From Epiperipatus broadwayi (lineage: Eukaryota; Onychophora; Udeonychophora; Euonychophora; Peripatidae): a stretch of DNA of 64,000 nucleotides. The translations under genes and the position numbers were made by a program. Shown here piece by piece: positions 13,600 to 26,507 of the stretch. The notes below the pieces were generated by a model. The model saw nothing but the letters and a program-made list of their open reading frames with translations. It searched no databases and had not been told where the DNA came from. The stretch is taken from the NCBI GenBank assembly GCA_028023455.1, contig JAQFVV010012546.1, positions 819,501 to 883,500 on the forward strand, read 5' to 3'. Positions within the stretch are counted from its first letter, which is position 1; every line of letters begins with the position of its first letter.

Positions 13600-16260
13600 A
13601 TCACTTAATAGTACTTAATCTTAGCCTCACTCCATTCTCAGACTACTTCCAAAGCAGTCTCACTTCACCTTAATGAACTCCAAGCAACATTCATTTGATG
13701 ACATAAAAAAATCTGCATAATACTTCTCTTAGTTATTACTGAGTTTATGTTTTCTGCTCCCTACATCATGTTAAGCAAGCTACATCAAATGGCTATAGAT
13801 CCAGGTCCTAAGTATCTTGTCTTCATACACATATTATCATTAAATATACAGTACTTAACATTCAATATACAATACTTAATATAATTATCCCCCTCAACTC
13901 TCCATCTTCTAACATTGGTAAACAAGTTATATAGAAAATTGGAACTACTAAGTCCACACACCAAACATAATCAGGCTCACTCAAACTTACCATCATGTTT
14001 ACAAACAGTTGAAGGACAACCTTGAAGTCAAAAAAAAAAAGAAAAATCTGCCTAACCCAGCTACACACTGGGCTTTGGGTCACTCATCTACATCAAAGAT
14101 TCCTATGTCACTTCAAACTGACATGTATATGTTCTGGACATAATATGATCCACCCTGTATACCTATACTTTAAAAATAAACTTCAGACTCATCATATATT
14201 CACTCTGTCAGCACACTCTTTTAAACCACTGAAAACTACTATGCATTACAAACCAACCAATTTGCCCCAAACTTGTCACCGTTAAAACACTTGCCATCCT
14301 AGGCCTCATGGAATACTTGCATTTATCTTAAGACATCTTAGTTATTTTATGACACTATATATTTGTGATCTGGTCAATGTCCTATTCCAGAAGATAAAAA
14401 GTGTGAAAAGTTTGTATCCAATTGCATAGTGCCTCTGACTACAAAACAAGCTACATTTGATATAACCAACCTCTATGGCCCTATCAAGGACCAAATACTC
14501 ATTATTATCACATCTACAGTTTGCCAAAAAAGGCTCCTTGAATATCCAAGCAGCACTCACATTTATGTCACTCCTAAACTGTGTTAAAAAACCCAGTCCC
14601 ATTTAATCCAGTTGACATACAAACAACTTTTGATTCTATCTCAACTCATCTACTTATTCAAATGCTCACTAACACCATCATCTTGCACCACTCTGTTATA
14701 ATTAATCACCAACCTCCTTTTTAATAGTGATTTGCATATCACTCTTAATAGTAATAATTATTCATCACTCAATCCCATGCAGTCAATCACTTTGTATATT
14801 CTACATGAATCTGCTTTTACAACAAATACAGAATAAAATTATCAAATTTCATACACTCAGCAATACATTTTCTGCATAGCCTATATTGATAACATCATTA
14901 TTTTTCTGTGTTCTCAGAAACAACACCCCATATTATAAACCATTCTTAATGATGACATAGCAGCCTACAAACTGCACTTTATTTCCCCCAAAAATTCTGC
15001 ATGGACTCTATTCACAAAGAAATCATGTCCCAAGTTTTCCAAGAAAAACTCACTTCATGGTTAGCTTTTAACATCTTACAAAGGCTCTCTTAGTATGAGA
15101 CTTACAGTAGAAACCAATTTACATGGTTCTGTAATGCAAATTACCAACTCAATTTCTAAGGCATGTCTATCAATTTACTCCAAGATAGACCTGTTTAATA
15201 CTAATGCTATGAAAAAAATCACATACTATGAACCCATTATCAAATTTTCAGTGATGTCCACTTCTGCCATCAACTCCATGTGTAACAAATTGCTCTGCTG
15301 CAAGTTCATATCTTTAATTGTAGAATGGCTCAATTGCCAACCCTTGTACAGCACTATAGGATTGTGCACCATTTGAGTGTTTTATTCACAAAAAAAAAAC
15401 ATGAACTTAATAATTGCTGCTATTACCAACCGATTTCAAAACCTCCAGTGATTGCTGAAGGAAACCCCTATAGATAAACTGCCTCATTCAGCACCATATC
15501 TCACAGATCTTATTTGCTCAATCAATAGTATCACTAATTAATCAGCCTCTCCCATAATTATAAGTACACTAATGGCAAATACATAACCTGCTTTGTCCTG
15601 ACCTTAGCAATGATTACTCCCTCCCCATATTTGGATAAATAATGGTTACCTTCTCTGCCAACTTAAAAAATAGCACTAGAACCAATGTTTTTTTTGTCTT
15701 CTCAACCTACATGCACTTAAAACATCCTTTCTCTGATATCTTTGTCTGTGCAAAAATATCTATCTATTCAGTGGGCTATGCCACAAAGTGATGAAACTCG
15801 ACAACATCTTCTCAATGATTGCATAGCACTAAACTTTACATGGCAAATTACATTAAATGCATACAGGCAGTTCACTACTTCTATCCACCATATAATGAGA
15901 CCTCACAAAGATTAAACATTTCTACAGTATATTTGCCTTTTGTTAGGCAACAATACCAGGAGGTGTCCATCTACATCTATCAATAAATTATGCAAGCTAA
16001 AAGTGCAGGATAACAACATAGCTCCCTGGACATTTTTGTGGTGATCTGATCATTCATAAGAAAGCAGTCCAGCCAATAAGTGGCCATAATTACAGTAGGC
16101 AGTACTAAAAATCCTTTGTGGGCATTTCATCTGCTTCATAATAAAACTAACTACATAAAAACCTATGTAGCATATACTCAGTACAATAGTTGAATACTAC
16201 AGAAGGCTATCTAATCAGAGCAGTCAAGCTCAGGGCAAATGAACATTAATTCCAAGGTAT
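13600..16260 (+). pseudogene. Degenerate retroelement with RT-like and tyrosine-recombinase-like traces
   Basis: The composition changes here to less AT-rich, C-rich plus-strand sequence broken by many stops and frameshifts. At 14882-14905 one frame reads YIDNIIIF, which resembles the reverse transcriptase YxDD box with the second Asp changed to Asn. At about 15953-16040 a frame reads RCPSTSINK and then KVQDNNIAPWT. It follows MRPHKD about 70 bp upstream and resembles the STRxxSTS...WxxxxTF region of DIRS-type tyrosine recombinases. RT followed by a tyrosine recombinase would suggest a DIRS-like element. The short frames 14022-14285 and 15095-15376 are pieces of the relic, not genes. The retroelement origin is moderately supported; the class is a guess that a profile search could overturn. 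Confidence 0.4.
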
Positions 16261-16269
16261 ATAGACACT

Positions 16270-18100
16270 TCTTTTTTATACATACAATAAATACTATATT
16301 ATGCAAAAAGGTATCATTTAAAACAATCATTTACAATTACCAATGTTCATATCATTGTACTGAAATCAGCAATGTTAATCAAGTTTATATAATAATGAGC
16401 AATCAATATACATAAAAAAATGTCTTTGTAACCCTTGCAAAACTCTTGTAAACATTTGTAAAATGTATTATCATATTTTTGGTCATTAAATTATATTGTT
16501 GAAACATAATGATAATGATGATTATTATTACTATTATTATTATATTTATAAAATTAAAATTAATGATGCTGTTTTGAAAGTAAAAAATAAAATGTAGATA
16601 GAATAAAATTACTTATAATATTTTGATTTCAATTTAGATGAAGTTTTGTGTGCTATGATAAAAAACAGCCAATTTGTATGTACGTTTATATTATAAGTAT
16701 GTTGATATTGGTGATATAATAATATTAAACCACTTTCATTGCAAATCATTAGATGGTGCTTTTGGCAATCATTCCTATAATTTAAAACCAGCAAATTTTG
16801 GAAATTTTTTTTAAGTCACAAACCTTCTTAAGATTTTTTCTTTGAGTAGTTGGCCTATTGATGCCTTAGCTAATTAATTATATATTGGTTAATAAATAGA
16901 TATCTAGCTTTTGTTAACTGTATAATGATGATTCCTTAATAATTTGGGTTAATCAGATAAGTTTTGATTCAATTATTTCAAAAATGAACACGTAATTACT
17001 ATATAATATCACCTTTACCATTGATGACGTAAGTATTGTTTCTGATGAAAACCAATCTTCTGGTTGAAATATTATAGCAGCTTTATGAAGAAGTAATTGT
17101 GTGTTTTTTTATTATATATATATATGAGCGGATGTAAAATGAAAATTATTTTTTCTTTTACTAGTTTCAAATATAACTATGAAGGAACAAAGTTATTTAT
17201 AATGGAATTGCTAGAGGACTTTTTTTAACAGTAAAATATTTTTTATAAACAAAAAAACGTGACCTCGTGTTCCTTATTCAATTGAGAGAAGAAATTATTG
17301 AAATCCAAAAAATAATAGTTATTTTCTTTTAACTTAACCTTAAAAAATATTATATAATAAGAAATATCTTATATTATAGGTTTTTCTTTTTATAAAAATT
17401 AATGTTTAAAATTATTGTTTTTCTTTTTATTTAAATTAAATTTTATTTATAAAACTAGGGGAAAAAACTGAACTAATCTATAAAAGTTTGTTTATGGAAA
17501 CAGAAAATCTATTTGTTTAATTATTTCATTATTAACCATCTCGTGTATATCAGTACATTGTTTTAAAATATTACAAATTATAATATATATTAAAACTTTT
17601 TTAAAAAAATAAAAAATAATAACAAAAAAGTTATTATAATGAATGCCAAAAATATGCATACATTTAAAAAAAGTTTTTAATGGAGGAGAAAATGATTGAA
17701 ACTATATGTCATTCTGTGATATTCAATTATGGCCATTTTTTGTAATTTTAATTACAATAATCACATTGGCGCTTTAAAAGTAATAGGCTGAGTTTTGATT
17801 CAAAAACTTTTAGTTCATCATCCATCACTATGCTAAAATAACATAGAGCAAAAATAATCATATAGTTACTTGCTTGAGAAAATATATGATGTTTAGAGAA
17901 GTAGTCATACGTCGTTTCTAAACTAAAGCTATACTTTATGACAGGGGATTTTGATACAAACTTTGAAGCTTTCTGAAACTATCCACTCCCATTGTTTTCG
18001 TGGAGGTTTGTGATGATGGTGTTTTAGTTGTATTTTTATATTGATCTATTTTCATCATCTAATATGTGTATTGAATGTCTTTAGAAAAATTCAACTTTTT
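16270..18100. other. AT-rich non-coding stretch
   Basis: No gene is recognised. An isolated hammerhead-core-like hairpin lies at 17042-17069 (see findings and rejected items). Confidence 0.5.
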
Positions 18101-18118
18101 TTTTTAAAAAAAAAAATC

Positions 18119-18318
18119 AACTTTATTTAAATATTCCACATACATTCAACTGTTATTAATAAATAGCACGTCAAACAGGTTAGTATATGCACAATGTTTC
18201 GAGAGGTACACCTGAAGAAGAGGGGAGAATAATACCTCTCAAAACATTATGCATATATTAACTTGTTTGATGCGCTATTACTAACAGTTGAATATATTTG
18301 GAATATTTAAACAAAGTT
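18119..18318. mobile_element. Foldback element with CTGAAGA-hairpin-GAAA-like centre
   Basis: Arms 18119-18207 and 18235-18318 are inverted (AACTGTTATTAATAAATAGC against GCTATTACTAACAGTT). The centre reads CTGAAGA, then a 6-bp stem GAGGGG/CCTCTC with one G-U pair, then AAAAC. The left arm shows this was once GAAAC. A fragment of the same family lies near 55840. A full hammerhead cannot be built because no stem I forms outside the foldback. Confidence 0.65.
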
Positions 18319-18359
18319 AATTTTTTCTAAAGACATTTAATACACATATTAGATGATGG

Positions 18360-18570
18360 AAATAGTCCAATATGAAAATACACCCACTTCCATCTTATAT
18401 AGATGATACGCATGACCACCTACACGTGAAAAAGATAAATTATCAATATATATATAGCATTGGAGATCATTTATATTTTTCACATGTATGTGGTCTTGTG
18501 TATTGGTTATATAAGATGGGGTAAATTGGTGAAGGAAGCTTGAAAATCTATGTTCAAATCCCTTCTAATT
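18360..18570. repeat. Family B foldback
   Basis: Inverted family B modules sit around a short loop. The right arm starts GCATTGGAGATCATTTATAT, again at the point just 3' of the predicted ribozyme cleavage site, and continues to the box B-like ATGTTCAAATCCC. The ribozyme core itself is absent. Confidence 0.65.
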
Positions 18571-19318
18571 ACATATAATGTAATGGTAAATATTATTTTA
18601 TTAATAAACTAAATATTACTTATTTAAAATTTTAAATATTTTATATTTTGTATTACTTCAGACTCCTTTAGAAATAAGTTCTGACTATACAAGCTCTCTG
18701 GCCATACCAAAATAAGTATCTAAAGAACAAATAACCCAGGCCGAATTTTTATTTTTATAAAAGTTGCAAGCCATTTATTTCTTTTATTCTTTCTTTATAC
18801 TAGTAAGATAATTTTTTTTTTTAAAAAAAAGTTAGTTAGATAAAACTAATTTGTAATAAAAGATAAAGACATCCACAAACACATTTGTTGCATGTAGTCT
18901 TGAATATTGTTGCCAAAAAAAAAAAAAGGTTGATAGACAGCAGTTTTTTTTTTTTTAGTTTGTTCGTCAGAGTTTTCTTGTTTTAAGAAAGGAGTAACAT
19001 AACCATAGTCAATGACAGTTGGACATTAGCTCATTTCTAAAAGATTGTTACAACACATATTCCTATGAGTACCTGAAATATTGAACATCATCATGTTAAT
19101 TTCTGCAGAATTCATTTAATATTACTATTACAGTCTTCTTTAATTTTAACCATTACTATATTTATTTTGGTACTATGACTAATAATTCTTGTAATATCTG
19201 TGCTCCAAAACCACAATGCAAAATTAATAAATGTTTTCTTCAATATTTGTGGAAATAATTGCTTCTGACAGATAGGTCATAGATATAATAAATAAATATA
19301 GAGGTTAACATTTTACAA

Positions 19319-19803
19319 TTGGATATATAGAAAGACAAGTAAAGAGGAGGGTAGACATCCTCTTCTTGTTAAATTCTCTGTCTTGTATTTATGATTTGAT
19401 CGCTATTAATAACATCTGATTGGCTAATAAGAATGAGAGGTTTGCAGTCTCTCAGTTTAATTTCAAATACTGTTTGTGCTTTATAAATTAAATATTATTT
19501 ACATACGTTACTGCAAGTTATAACATCTAAAAACTACTGCATAGTAAATCGTAGGATTTCATCCTGTATGTTTGTAATTTAAACTCAGTGAATTAAATGT
19601 GAATATGTTTGAAGATTCACACTTTCAAATCTAAGTACTTCAGACTGGCTTGGATATATAGAAAGACAAGTAAAGAGGAGGGTGGATGCCCTCTTCTTGT
19701 TAAATTCTCTGTCTTGTATTTACGATTTGCTCACTATTAATAACACCTGATTGGCTGATAAGCGTGAGAGGTTTGCAGTTTCTCAGTTTAATTACAATTC
19801 CAT
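19319..19803 (+). repeat. Two direct copies of family C
   Basis: Copies at about 19319-19470 and 19562-19803 share GGATATATAGAAAGACAAGT, CTCTTCTTGTTAAATTCTCT and CTGATTGGCT. They are over 90 percent alike by eye and lie in the same orientation. Both keep the CCAAT box (AGCCAATCAG on the minus strand). Confidence 0.75.
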
Positions 19804-20601
19804 TTAGTAATTCTTTTAGTAGTACATCAATATTATATTTTGGTTACTTCAATAGCATTATTGATTGTATTTATAAAGTATTGGCATTGTATTCACAGTA
19901 TATGTACATGTACTTGTATTAAATTTTGATGAACACTTTACAGATCTTTACTGAAATAGGAATGAATCCCTTTATTGCAAGCCATATTTCAGTTGTTTAA
20001 ACTTTCATTACTATTTTGTGGTCTTTAAAGACAGATTCCAACATTCTTTTTAACAATTGATGCTATGTAATTACTTAATTAGCAATTTCATGAAATTGTT
20101 AATTAAGGAATTACATTGCATTTTTCTTTTATATTAAAATAATAGTTAATCATATAGATTTCTGTTTGTAAATGATAAGAAACATATATATGAATATAAA
20201 GTAAAAGAAAAACTTTTCTTCTTCCTTTACTTTTTTTTTTTTGACATAATTTTTTTTTTTTATGGTTGCCAGCCAACATGCTTGAGATGTACATTTTCAT
20301 AGACTATGTTAAGTGGTTATTGTTATAATAAATACTCTTTTTTAAATAACTTCAATCATACATGTATATACATTTTAATTCATACTTGCAAAAATACAGC
20401 ACACTAATTATTTATTAAGATGTATGGATAAGCAGTGTTATTTAACAAAATAAAAAGAAATTCTTCTTTTTCTTTTCAAAAACTTTATTTTCTATGTCAT
20501 ATGTTCAGTATTGATATTTAATAAAATACTGTTTCCAAAATTTGAGATTATTTGATTTCTTTTAGACGTATTTTAAAAAATAGTAAAATCTTAATGTACT
20601 T

Positions 20602-20728
20602 CCTATTTTCTTTTTTTCATTTGTCATAGCATCGGCCAGGAAGCAAACCCGCTAACCCAGGACAACTGCTTGTAAGGCAGCTGTGCTGACCACTTGACCA
20701 CCAACGCTTGACCCTGTTTTCTTTTTTT
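20602..20728 (-). mobile_element. tRNA-derived SINE with target duplication
   Basis: The SINE body is about 20618-20712 in reverse orientation. Box B reads GGGTTTGCTTCC and box A lies in GTGGTCAAGTGG. The flanks 20602-20617 (CCTATTTTCTTTTTTT) and 20713-20728 (CCTGTTTTCTTTTTTT) are a target duplication with one difference. This is good evidence for a LINE-type insertion. Confidence 0.85.
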
Positions 20729-20739
20729 ATTAATAATAT

Positions 20740-21075
20740 TTTAATTTGTGAAGCGCCGATAGTTCGAAATTGAAATATATCGAGATACTACAAATCTTTA
20801 GCACTCGTTACAATACTTAACTGACAGCCAATCAGATGGCATGGATAGCTGTCGAAAATGACATCCAAACCCAAACACACAACAAAGATTTTATGAGAAA
20901 AGGGTGGCCCCACCATTTTCTCTACTCTTCTTTCTATATATCTAAGCCAGTTGTGTGTTTGGGTTTGGATGTCCTTTTCGACAGCTATCCAATGCCATCT
21001 GATTAGTTGTCAGTTAAGTATTGTAATGAGTGCTAGAGATTTGCAGTATCTCAATTTATTTCAATTTATTATTAT
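20740..21075. repeat. Family C foldback with CCAAT box
   Basis: A minus-oriented unit (about 20797-20945) faces a plus-oriented unit (20946-21075). The left arm has TGACAGCCAATCAGATGGCA and the right arm has the mutated complement ATCTGATTAGTTGTCA. The two meet at CTATATATCTAAGCCAGT. Confidence 0.7.
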
Positions 21076-21153
21076 TATTCTTTTTTTTAAATAAAAAATA
21101 AAAATGAAACACAAGCTTATTCTCAAAGACATAATGAAATGAAACAAGTCAAA

Positions 21154-21513
21154 ATTATTATTTCAATTTCAACATCACTTCTGCCATTTATCTATTAGAA
21201 TTCAATGTTTACAAACTACATTAATGTCACTAATTATATTAAAAGTAAATATTTGCACTATTGTCTCTTTTTTAAAATTATAAGTAACTTCCCACTTTTG
21301 AATAATTTAATATCTCACTGGTTTGCTAAGGATATTATTATTTCAATTTCAACATCACTTCTGCCATTTATCTATTAGAATTCAATGTTTACAAACTACA
21401 TTAATGTCACTAATTATATTAAAAGTAAATATTTGCACTATTGTCTCTTTTTTAAAATTATAAGTAACTTCCCACTTTTGAATAATTTAATATCTCACTG
21501 GTTTGCTAAGGAT
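21154..21513. repeat. Exact 180-bp tandem duplication
   Basis: 21154-21333 and 21334-21513 are identical base for base as far as I can read. Both run from ATTATTATTTCAATTTCAAC to GTTTGCTAAGGAT, and the next bases differ. The unit is unique in the window, has no open frame and shows no inverted ends. Identity implies a very recent event or an assembly artefact. Confidence 0.9.
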
Positions 21514-21549
21514 ACAGAGGAGGTCTCTTCTAATAAATGTTTGTACTAA

Positions 21550-24410
21550 ATTAGGAAATACACAAACCATTGTGTATAGTTTTATAAGCATCATATATTG
21601 AAATTAAGCAAGATACCATTTGGCAATTCCAACCATTAATAATCCTCATATCCAATAATGAGTTAAAATTCAAATATTTTTTAAATACTCATAATAATAT
21701 AAAAGATCAAATGTGGTTGGGAATACCCCTAGATGGCACAATACATAATTGATCCTCTGCAATTAATATATGTAAGATAAAAGTCATTGTGGTGGAGTAT
21801 TCTTTCAATATGTCCTATTCATGGTTATCAAAATTTTAACACTTTAATGTCAAATAATATTTTAAAATACCCTTATTTACATGTTTGAATGCTATAGACC
21901 CTCTGCATCATTGGGTGCTTTTTTGTGGGTGCAATAAACCAAACTAATTTGATTTGTATATCTTTCTGAACATTTTTTAAAAATCATTTCAACAAATTCA
22001 TTAATATTTTATAATAATAAAAAAAAACATATTCATGGATTTGATCCCGGCATTTATTTAAGAAGTTTGTGAAGAAAATTGAATGCAAAAGAAAAATTGA
22101 AGAAGCATAGTTTTTTGCACACAGACACAAACATATTATGAATCAAAAAGTCAATGACATTTTAATAAACAAACATTTTTTTAAATATTTAATGATGAAG
22201 TGTTATAATTTTGATACTCATAAATAGAATGTTATTCTAATGAAATTATGTTTACTAAAATAAATATTAAATTATACATTCTGTTATAGATTCGTTTACA
22301 TTACATATATAATATCAAACACACTAATACATAGTAAAACAAAACTCTGGAATAAAACTCTATAGATAGCTTATGGTAATATCACATATTCATATATTTA
22401 TATAGTGAAGATTGTCAAATTAATTGCAGAGTTTGATTTTATTATATCTAATATAATGAACATTTTTATAATTATATTATGAATATAAATAAAAAATTGA
22501 TAATTTTCTCAAAATTGCATTTTTTTAGAAAATGGTCATGCCCTGACTTGTATAATACAAACATACTAGCTACTTGAGAGAAATATAATTTAAGAAATAA
22601 AAAAAGAGCCTATTAAAAACCTAATCACTTAAGTTAATGGGAAGAAGTACAATGAAATTCCGCATTATGGAACGTATTGTTTTATCTTCTTTTTTCTTCT
22701 AAAATCAATTTTAACAAATCAGCTGATTGCAAACTAGAAGGAAGGGATATTTTTTTATTAATCCTTCTCATATTATTATTAGACAATCATCTAGTAATAT
22801 ATATATATTATAAATGTTCTTCAATTTGTGCACAATCACCATCTGTTTATTACTTCAGAAAAAAGTGTGCTTCATTAGAACATAAGCCTTGACAACGATG
22901 AATGTTATTTCATTGAAATTATGACAAGGTGAAATAACTACTACATGGTATGACTCAAATAGAATTTTATTTTCATATATATATAATAAAATTTTTATTA
23001 GGTAATACAAATATTAATGACTACAATGGTAATAAGATATTATAAGAAGTATTATAAACCACGAAGTACTTTTATTTAATCACTTAACCCTTTGCAACTG
23101 TCATTCCAATTCAAATATTGTGAAAATAAACATCATCAACTTATATCCCATGATTCTATTTCTATTAATAAAAATTGCCTCCTTAATTTTTCTTTTATTA
23201 TGATTTCTTTTTTCATGAAAAATCTTAACATTTTCAAGAACAAAATTAAAGATAAACTTGCATATTTTGTTTAATAACCAAAAAAACAGAATGTGTTATC
23301 ATTATTATTTCTAATATGCTTATATAATAATTGATTGCCTTTTAATCTTTTCTCCATAGTATATATTGATTTACCTATGTACAAAGCTATGAGTTAACAC
23401 AAAATTATGATAACCACATTAATTTTTTTGAAAGGTATGACATTTGTATAATTATTTACTGCAAAACATAAAATAAATCTTTATATATATATATATTTAA
23501 AAATGAGTATTTGAAATATAAGGAATATAAATCCATTTTCATCAATAAGTACCTTAAAACAATTTATTTATAAATACGCCAATACTTTGTGACATCACTT
23601 TTTTCATAACTTAATTTTTCACTATGAAATAAAAAAGATTTAAAATTTGTCATTCTTATACATAATTTGTACTTTTAACTTAAATTGTATATAGTCTCTT
23701 TTTTTGTAATTTATATTTTAATACACTATCATCTCTTGTAATATAAAATTCAATATATTTAAGAGATTCATCCTGTTTTTTTTTTTTTCAATAGTCCATT
23801 TCAAATCACTTAACTTGATTAACTCATCTACAGAATAATTTATATTATTAATAAATCCATAAACAAAAACGTTATTGACATACTTTTAGAAAATTTTAAT
23901 ATCTTTAAAACTGTAATTAATCTCATTAGGAGACAAAACAAAATTACAAAGATTGTGCAACTATAGACAGACTTATGGACCAAGCTTTAGACATTTTATA
24001 TCTATCTTCAAAAGAAGCAGCCCTGTTACCTTCAATAAATTTCATAAAACAATAACAAATTTTGTAATATATGATCAAATGATATTACTTATTAATGTTT
24101 GTTCTATAATCTTTATGGAATCCAATTAATCAGTGGAACTATGCATTTCTGTGGTATCTAATGAAGCAGCACTATCTTTGCATAAACTAAAATATTCTTA
24201 ATTTTGTGTACGAAGTCAAAAGATGAATCAATAGTATTTTCAATATATCTTAAAATGTCTTGCAATAGCTTACCAATATATTTAAATGCCTGTGATACAT
24301 AAATGAAACACCAAAATTATAATTCTCAAAGAATTTTCATCTTTAAGTAATTTTACACTTGCAAAAAGTATGAAGACATAGAGAACATGATAAATGTATA
24401 TTAGTTCCAC
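21550..24410. other. AT-rich non-coding stretch
   Basis: No gene is recognised on either strand. Frames such as 22677-22892 and 23092-23274 are low-complexity chance frames without family resemblance. Confidence 0.5.
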
Positions 24411-24417
24411 CCAATAT

Positions 24418-24670
24418 AAAGGATAATAATCAATGGATGCAAGAAGGTTTGGAGATTTGCATTAAATCCTAAGATCTAGATGCAGTACTCTCAAATACAA
24501 GACTTCTCATTGATGAAAGCCATAAGCTAGATGAGTAGCATTAGATAAGGATTTTACATACAAACTTCATTGCATCCATTGGTGACTAAGTCTTGGACTG
24601 GGTGGCTCCACTGTAAGGAAAGTTTGTCACTGTTTTAACAGCTTTTGTAAGCATAAAAAATGGTAATCAT
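24418..24670 (+). repeat. Family A fragment, hammerhead broken
   Basis: It carries GATGCAGTACTCTCAAATAC, then ATTGATGAAAGCCATAAGCT. The segment with GAAA, stem III and the cleavage site is deleted, so the ribozyme cannot form. It ends in the family tail CACTGTTTTAACAG. (AT)n runs at 24675-24742 follow. Confidence 0.65.
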
Positions 24671-24708
24671 GTGAAGAACATATATATATATGTAATCATG
24701 TGAAGAAC

Positions 24709-24741
<33 letters not shown>

Positions 24742-25669
24742 ATGTTGTAAGAATAGCTTACAACCTTGTCACACCATCTCAGATTAACCCACATCACTAA
24801 ATTGTGCCATTGAAAATATGTGCTTAATTTTTAGATTACTAAGCAATTTAGTATATTTTTTAAGACTTACACATTAAACATTTGATTTATTAGTGATTAA
24901 ACACTTAATCAGCACAACAGCTTAATTTTTTTTATAATAAAAAATATATAAAATTACAAGTAGTCAAACTAAACACCCTAAAAAAATTCATTCAAACATA
25001 TATGTAGACTAACCTCAAAACTAAAAAAAAAATCAGGGTTGTACATCACAAACTAAACCAGAACAATAAAAGAGATGTTTGACAAGGCACATAAAACAAT
25101 GACCTAATTTCATATCAATCACTAGGTGACCAACTATAGAAACAAAATTAAAACTTCAATAAGTAATTGTTTTAGTCAATTTTTTTATAAATACAATCTA
25201 CTACAACAATAGGAAATCATATCAATGTATAAGAAATGCAAGATTTAGCATACCAACAGTTGGAAATGAATTAATCTCATTTTCAGAATTGAGTATTGCA
25301 TAAAAATAGTTCAAATCTTCATCCTTTCTTTTTCAAACTAATGCTTTTGCTAATCAAAAGTCAACCTCATCATACTTAGTATTCAAATTCTATAAAATTG
25401 ATGTATAGATTTGAAATGAAATAGATTTTGAATAGTGCTGAAGTAATTAGAAAGCCAAACCAGCAATTAGATGCAAAATTGATAAGTAAAGTGTTCAATT
25501 TAAAGCAGTACATATTTTTTTTTAATTTTATTTTAAAAAACATTAACTCTATTCATGCATGGGGATAAAGAAAGTAAATAGTCATTAATAACTGAGAAAA
25601 AGCAGTAAAATAATTCTTATACATATATTACTATTAAATGTTCAACTGGAATTACTTGAAATCTGTATA

Positions 25670-26000
25670 TGATATACATTGCTGTACAAGGTTTTCTGGC
25701 TCAAGTAATGATGCCATAGGGATGAATGTCATTTCTGGAGCATTAAAAGCATGGTGACTTCACTTATATATTGCCACAAAGCCTAAAGAAACATCTACTG
25801 TCTTTGGAGACATGCCTGCATATGAACCAAGAGAAATCAACTGGAGAAGAGTATTGTCTTATTGTTCCAAGAATGATTATACCATTTTCCAAAGGAACCG
25901 TATGTTATTGTTATCCAAGGAGATCAGGCTTGAAAAGGATGGACTGATAATATGAAGGACCCAGAAAACTCATCAGACTTTAACCAACATAATTAATTGG
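25670..26000 (+). pseudogene. Possible protein-gene fragment, unidentified
   Basis: Composition is less AT-rich than the surroundings. One plus-strand frame reads for about 85 codons with one internal TGA (GSSNDAIGMNVISGALKAW, stop, then LHLYIATKPKETSTVFGDM). After an apparent frameshift it reads NMKDPENSSDFNQHN before a TAA. I do not recognise the family. It could be a processed pseudogene fragment or a transposon piece. No poly-A tail or exon border is visible. Confidence 0.25.
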
Positions 26001-26507
26001 AAATTTTGATTTTTGTTTTCTATTATTATTTTTTTAATTTATTTTCATTTCTACATATGAAAGCAGAAGTGTCTAAACCTTGGAAAAGTTCATTTTAAGA
26101 ATAAGAAGTGTGGGAAGCAGTTAATGTTTAATTAAGCATTTTTTGTTATTAAATAAAATTTAAGCTTGCCCTCCCATCACCAATATGACTGAAATAATAA
26201 TGGGAAATGAAAGAAGGTAAGATTTTAATAATATCCCACATTAAGTAATACACTGAATGCAGGACAGAATTTTTTGTTAATTGTTGATCGTTAAGTAATA
26301 TTTTGTCATGTGTTCCTTTTCATTTTTCAGTATAATTCATTAACATTCCTTTTTTTTAATATTAGAGACAGCTATTCATAGATAAGGAAGGGTCCCCAAG
26401 AAGATTGATAGCCATCAACATGAACTGGGCAAGGATAATCATTTAAATGTGATTGTAAATAATATTGATTTAGCTAGTCAGATTCACAATTTTATAAAAT
26501 TATGTAT

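Noticed and set aside
17042-17069. Full hammerhead at CTGATGA...GAAATATTATAG
   Set aside because: Core and stem II are good, but the flanks give no stem I and no consistent cleavage site. It is kept only as a half-core finding.
19319-19803. CRISPR-like direct repeats
   Set aside because: There are only two long copies with diverged spacing in a eukaryotic setting. It is a dispersed repeat family.
20618-20712. A tRNA gene at the SINE copies
   Set aside because: Box A and box B are present but the acceptor stem does not close and A tails and target duplications are found, so these are SINEs.
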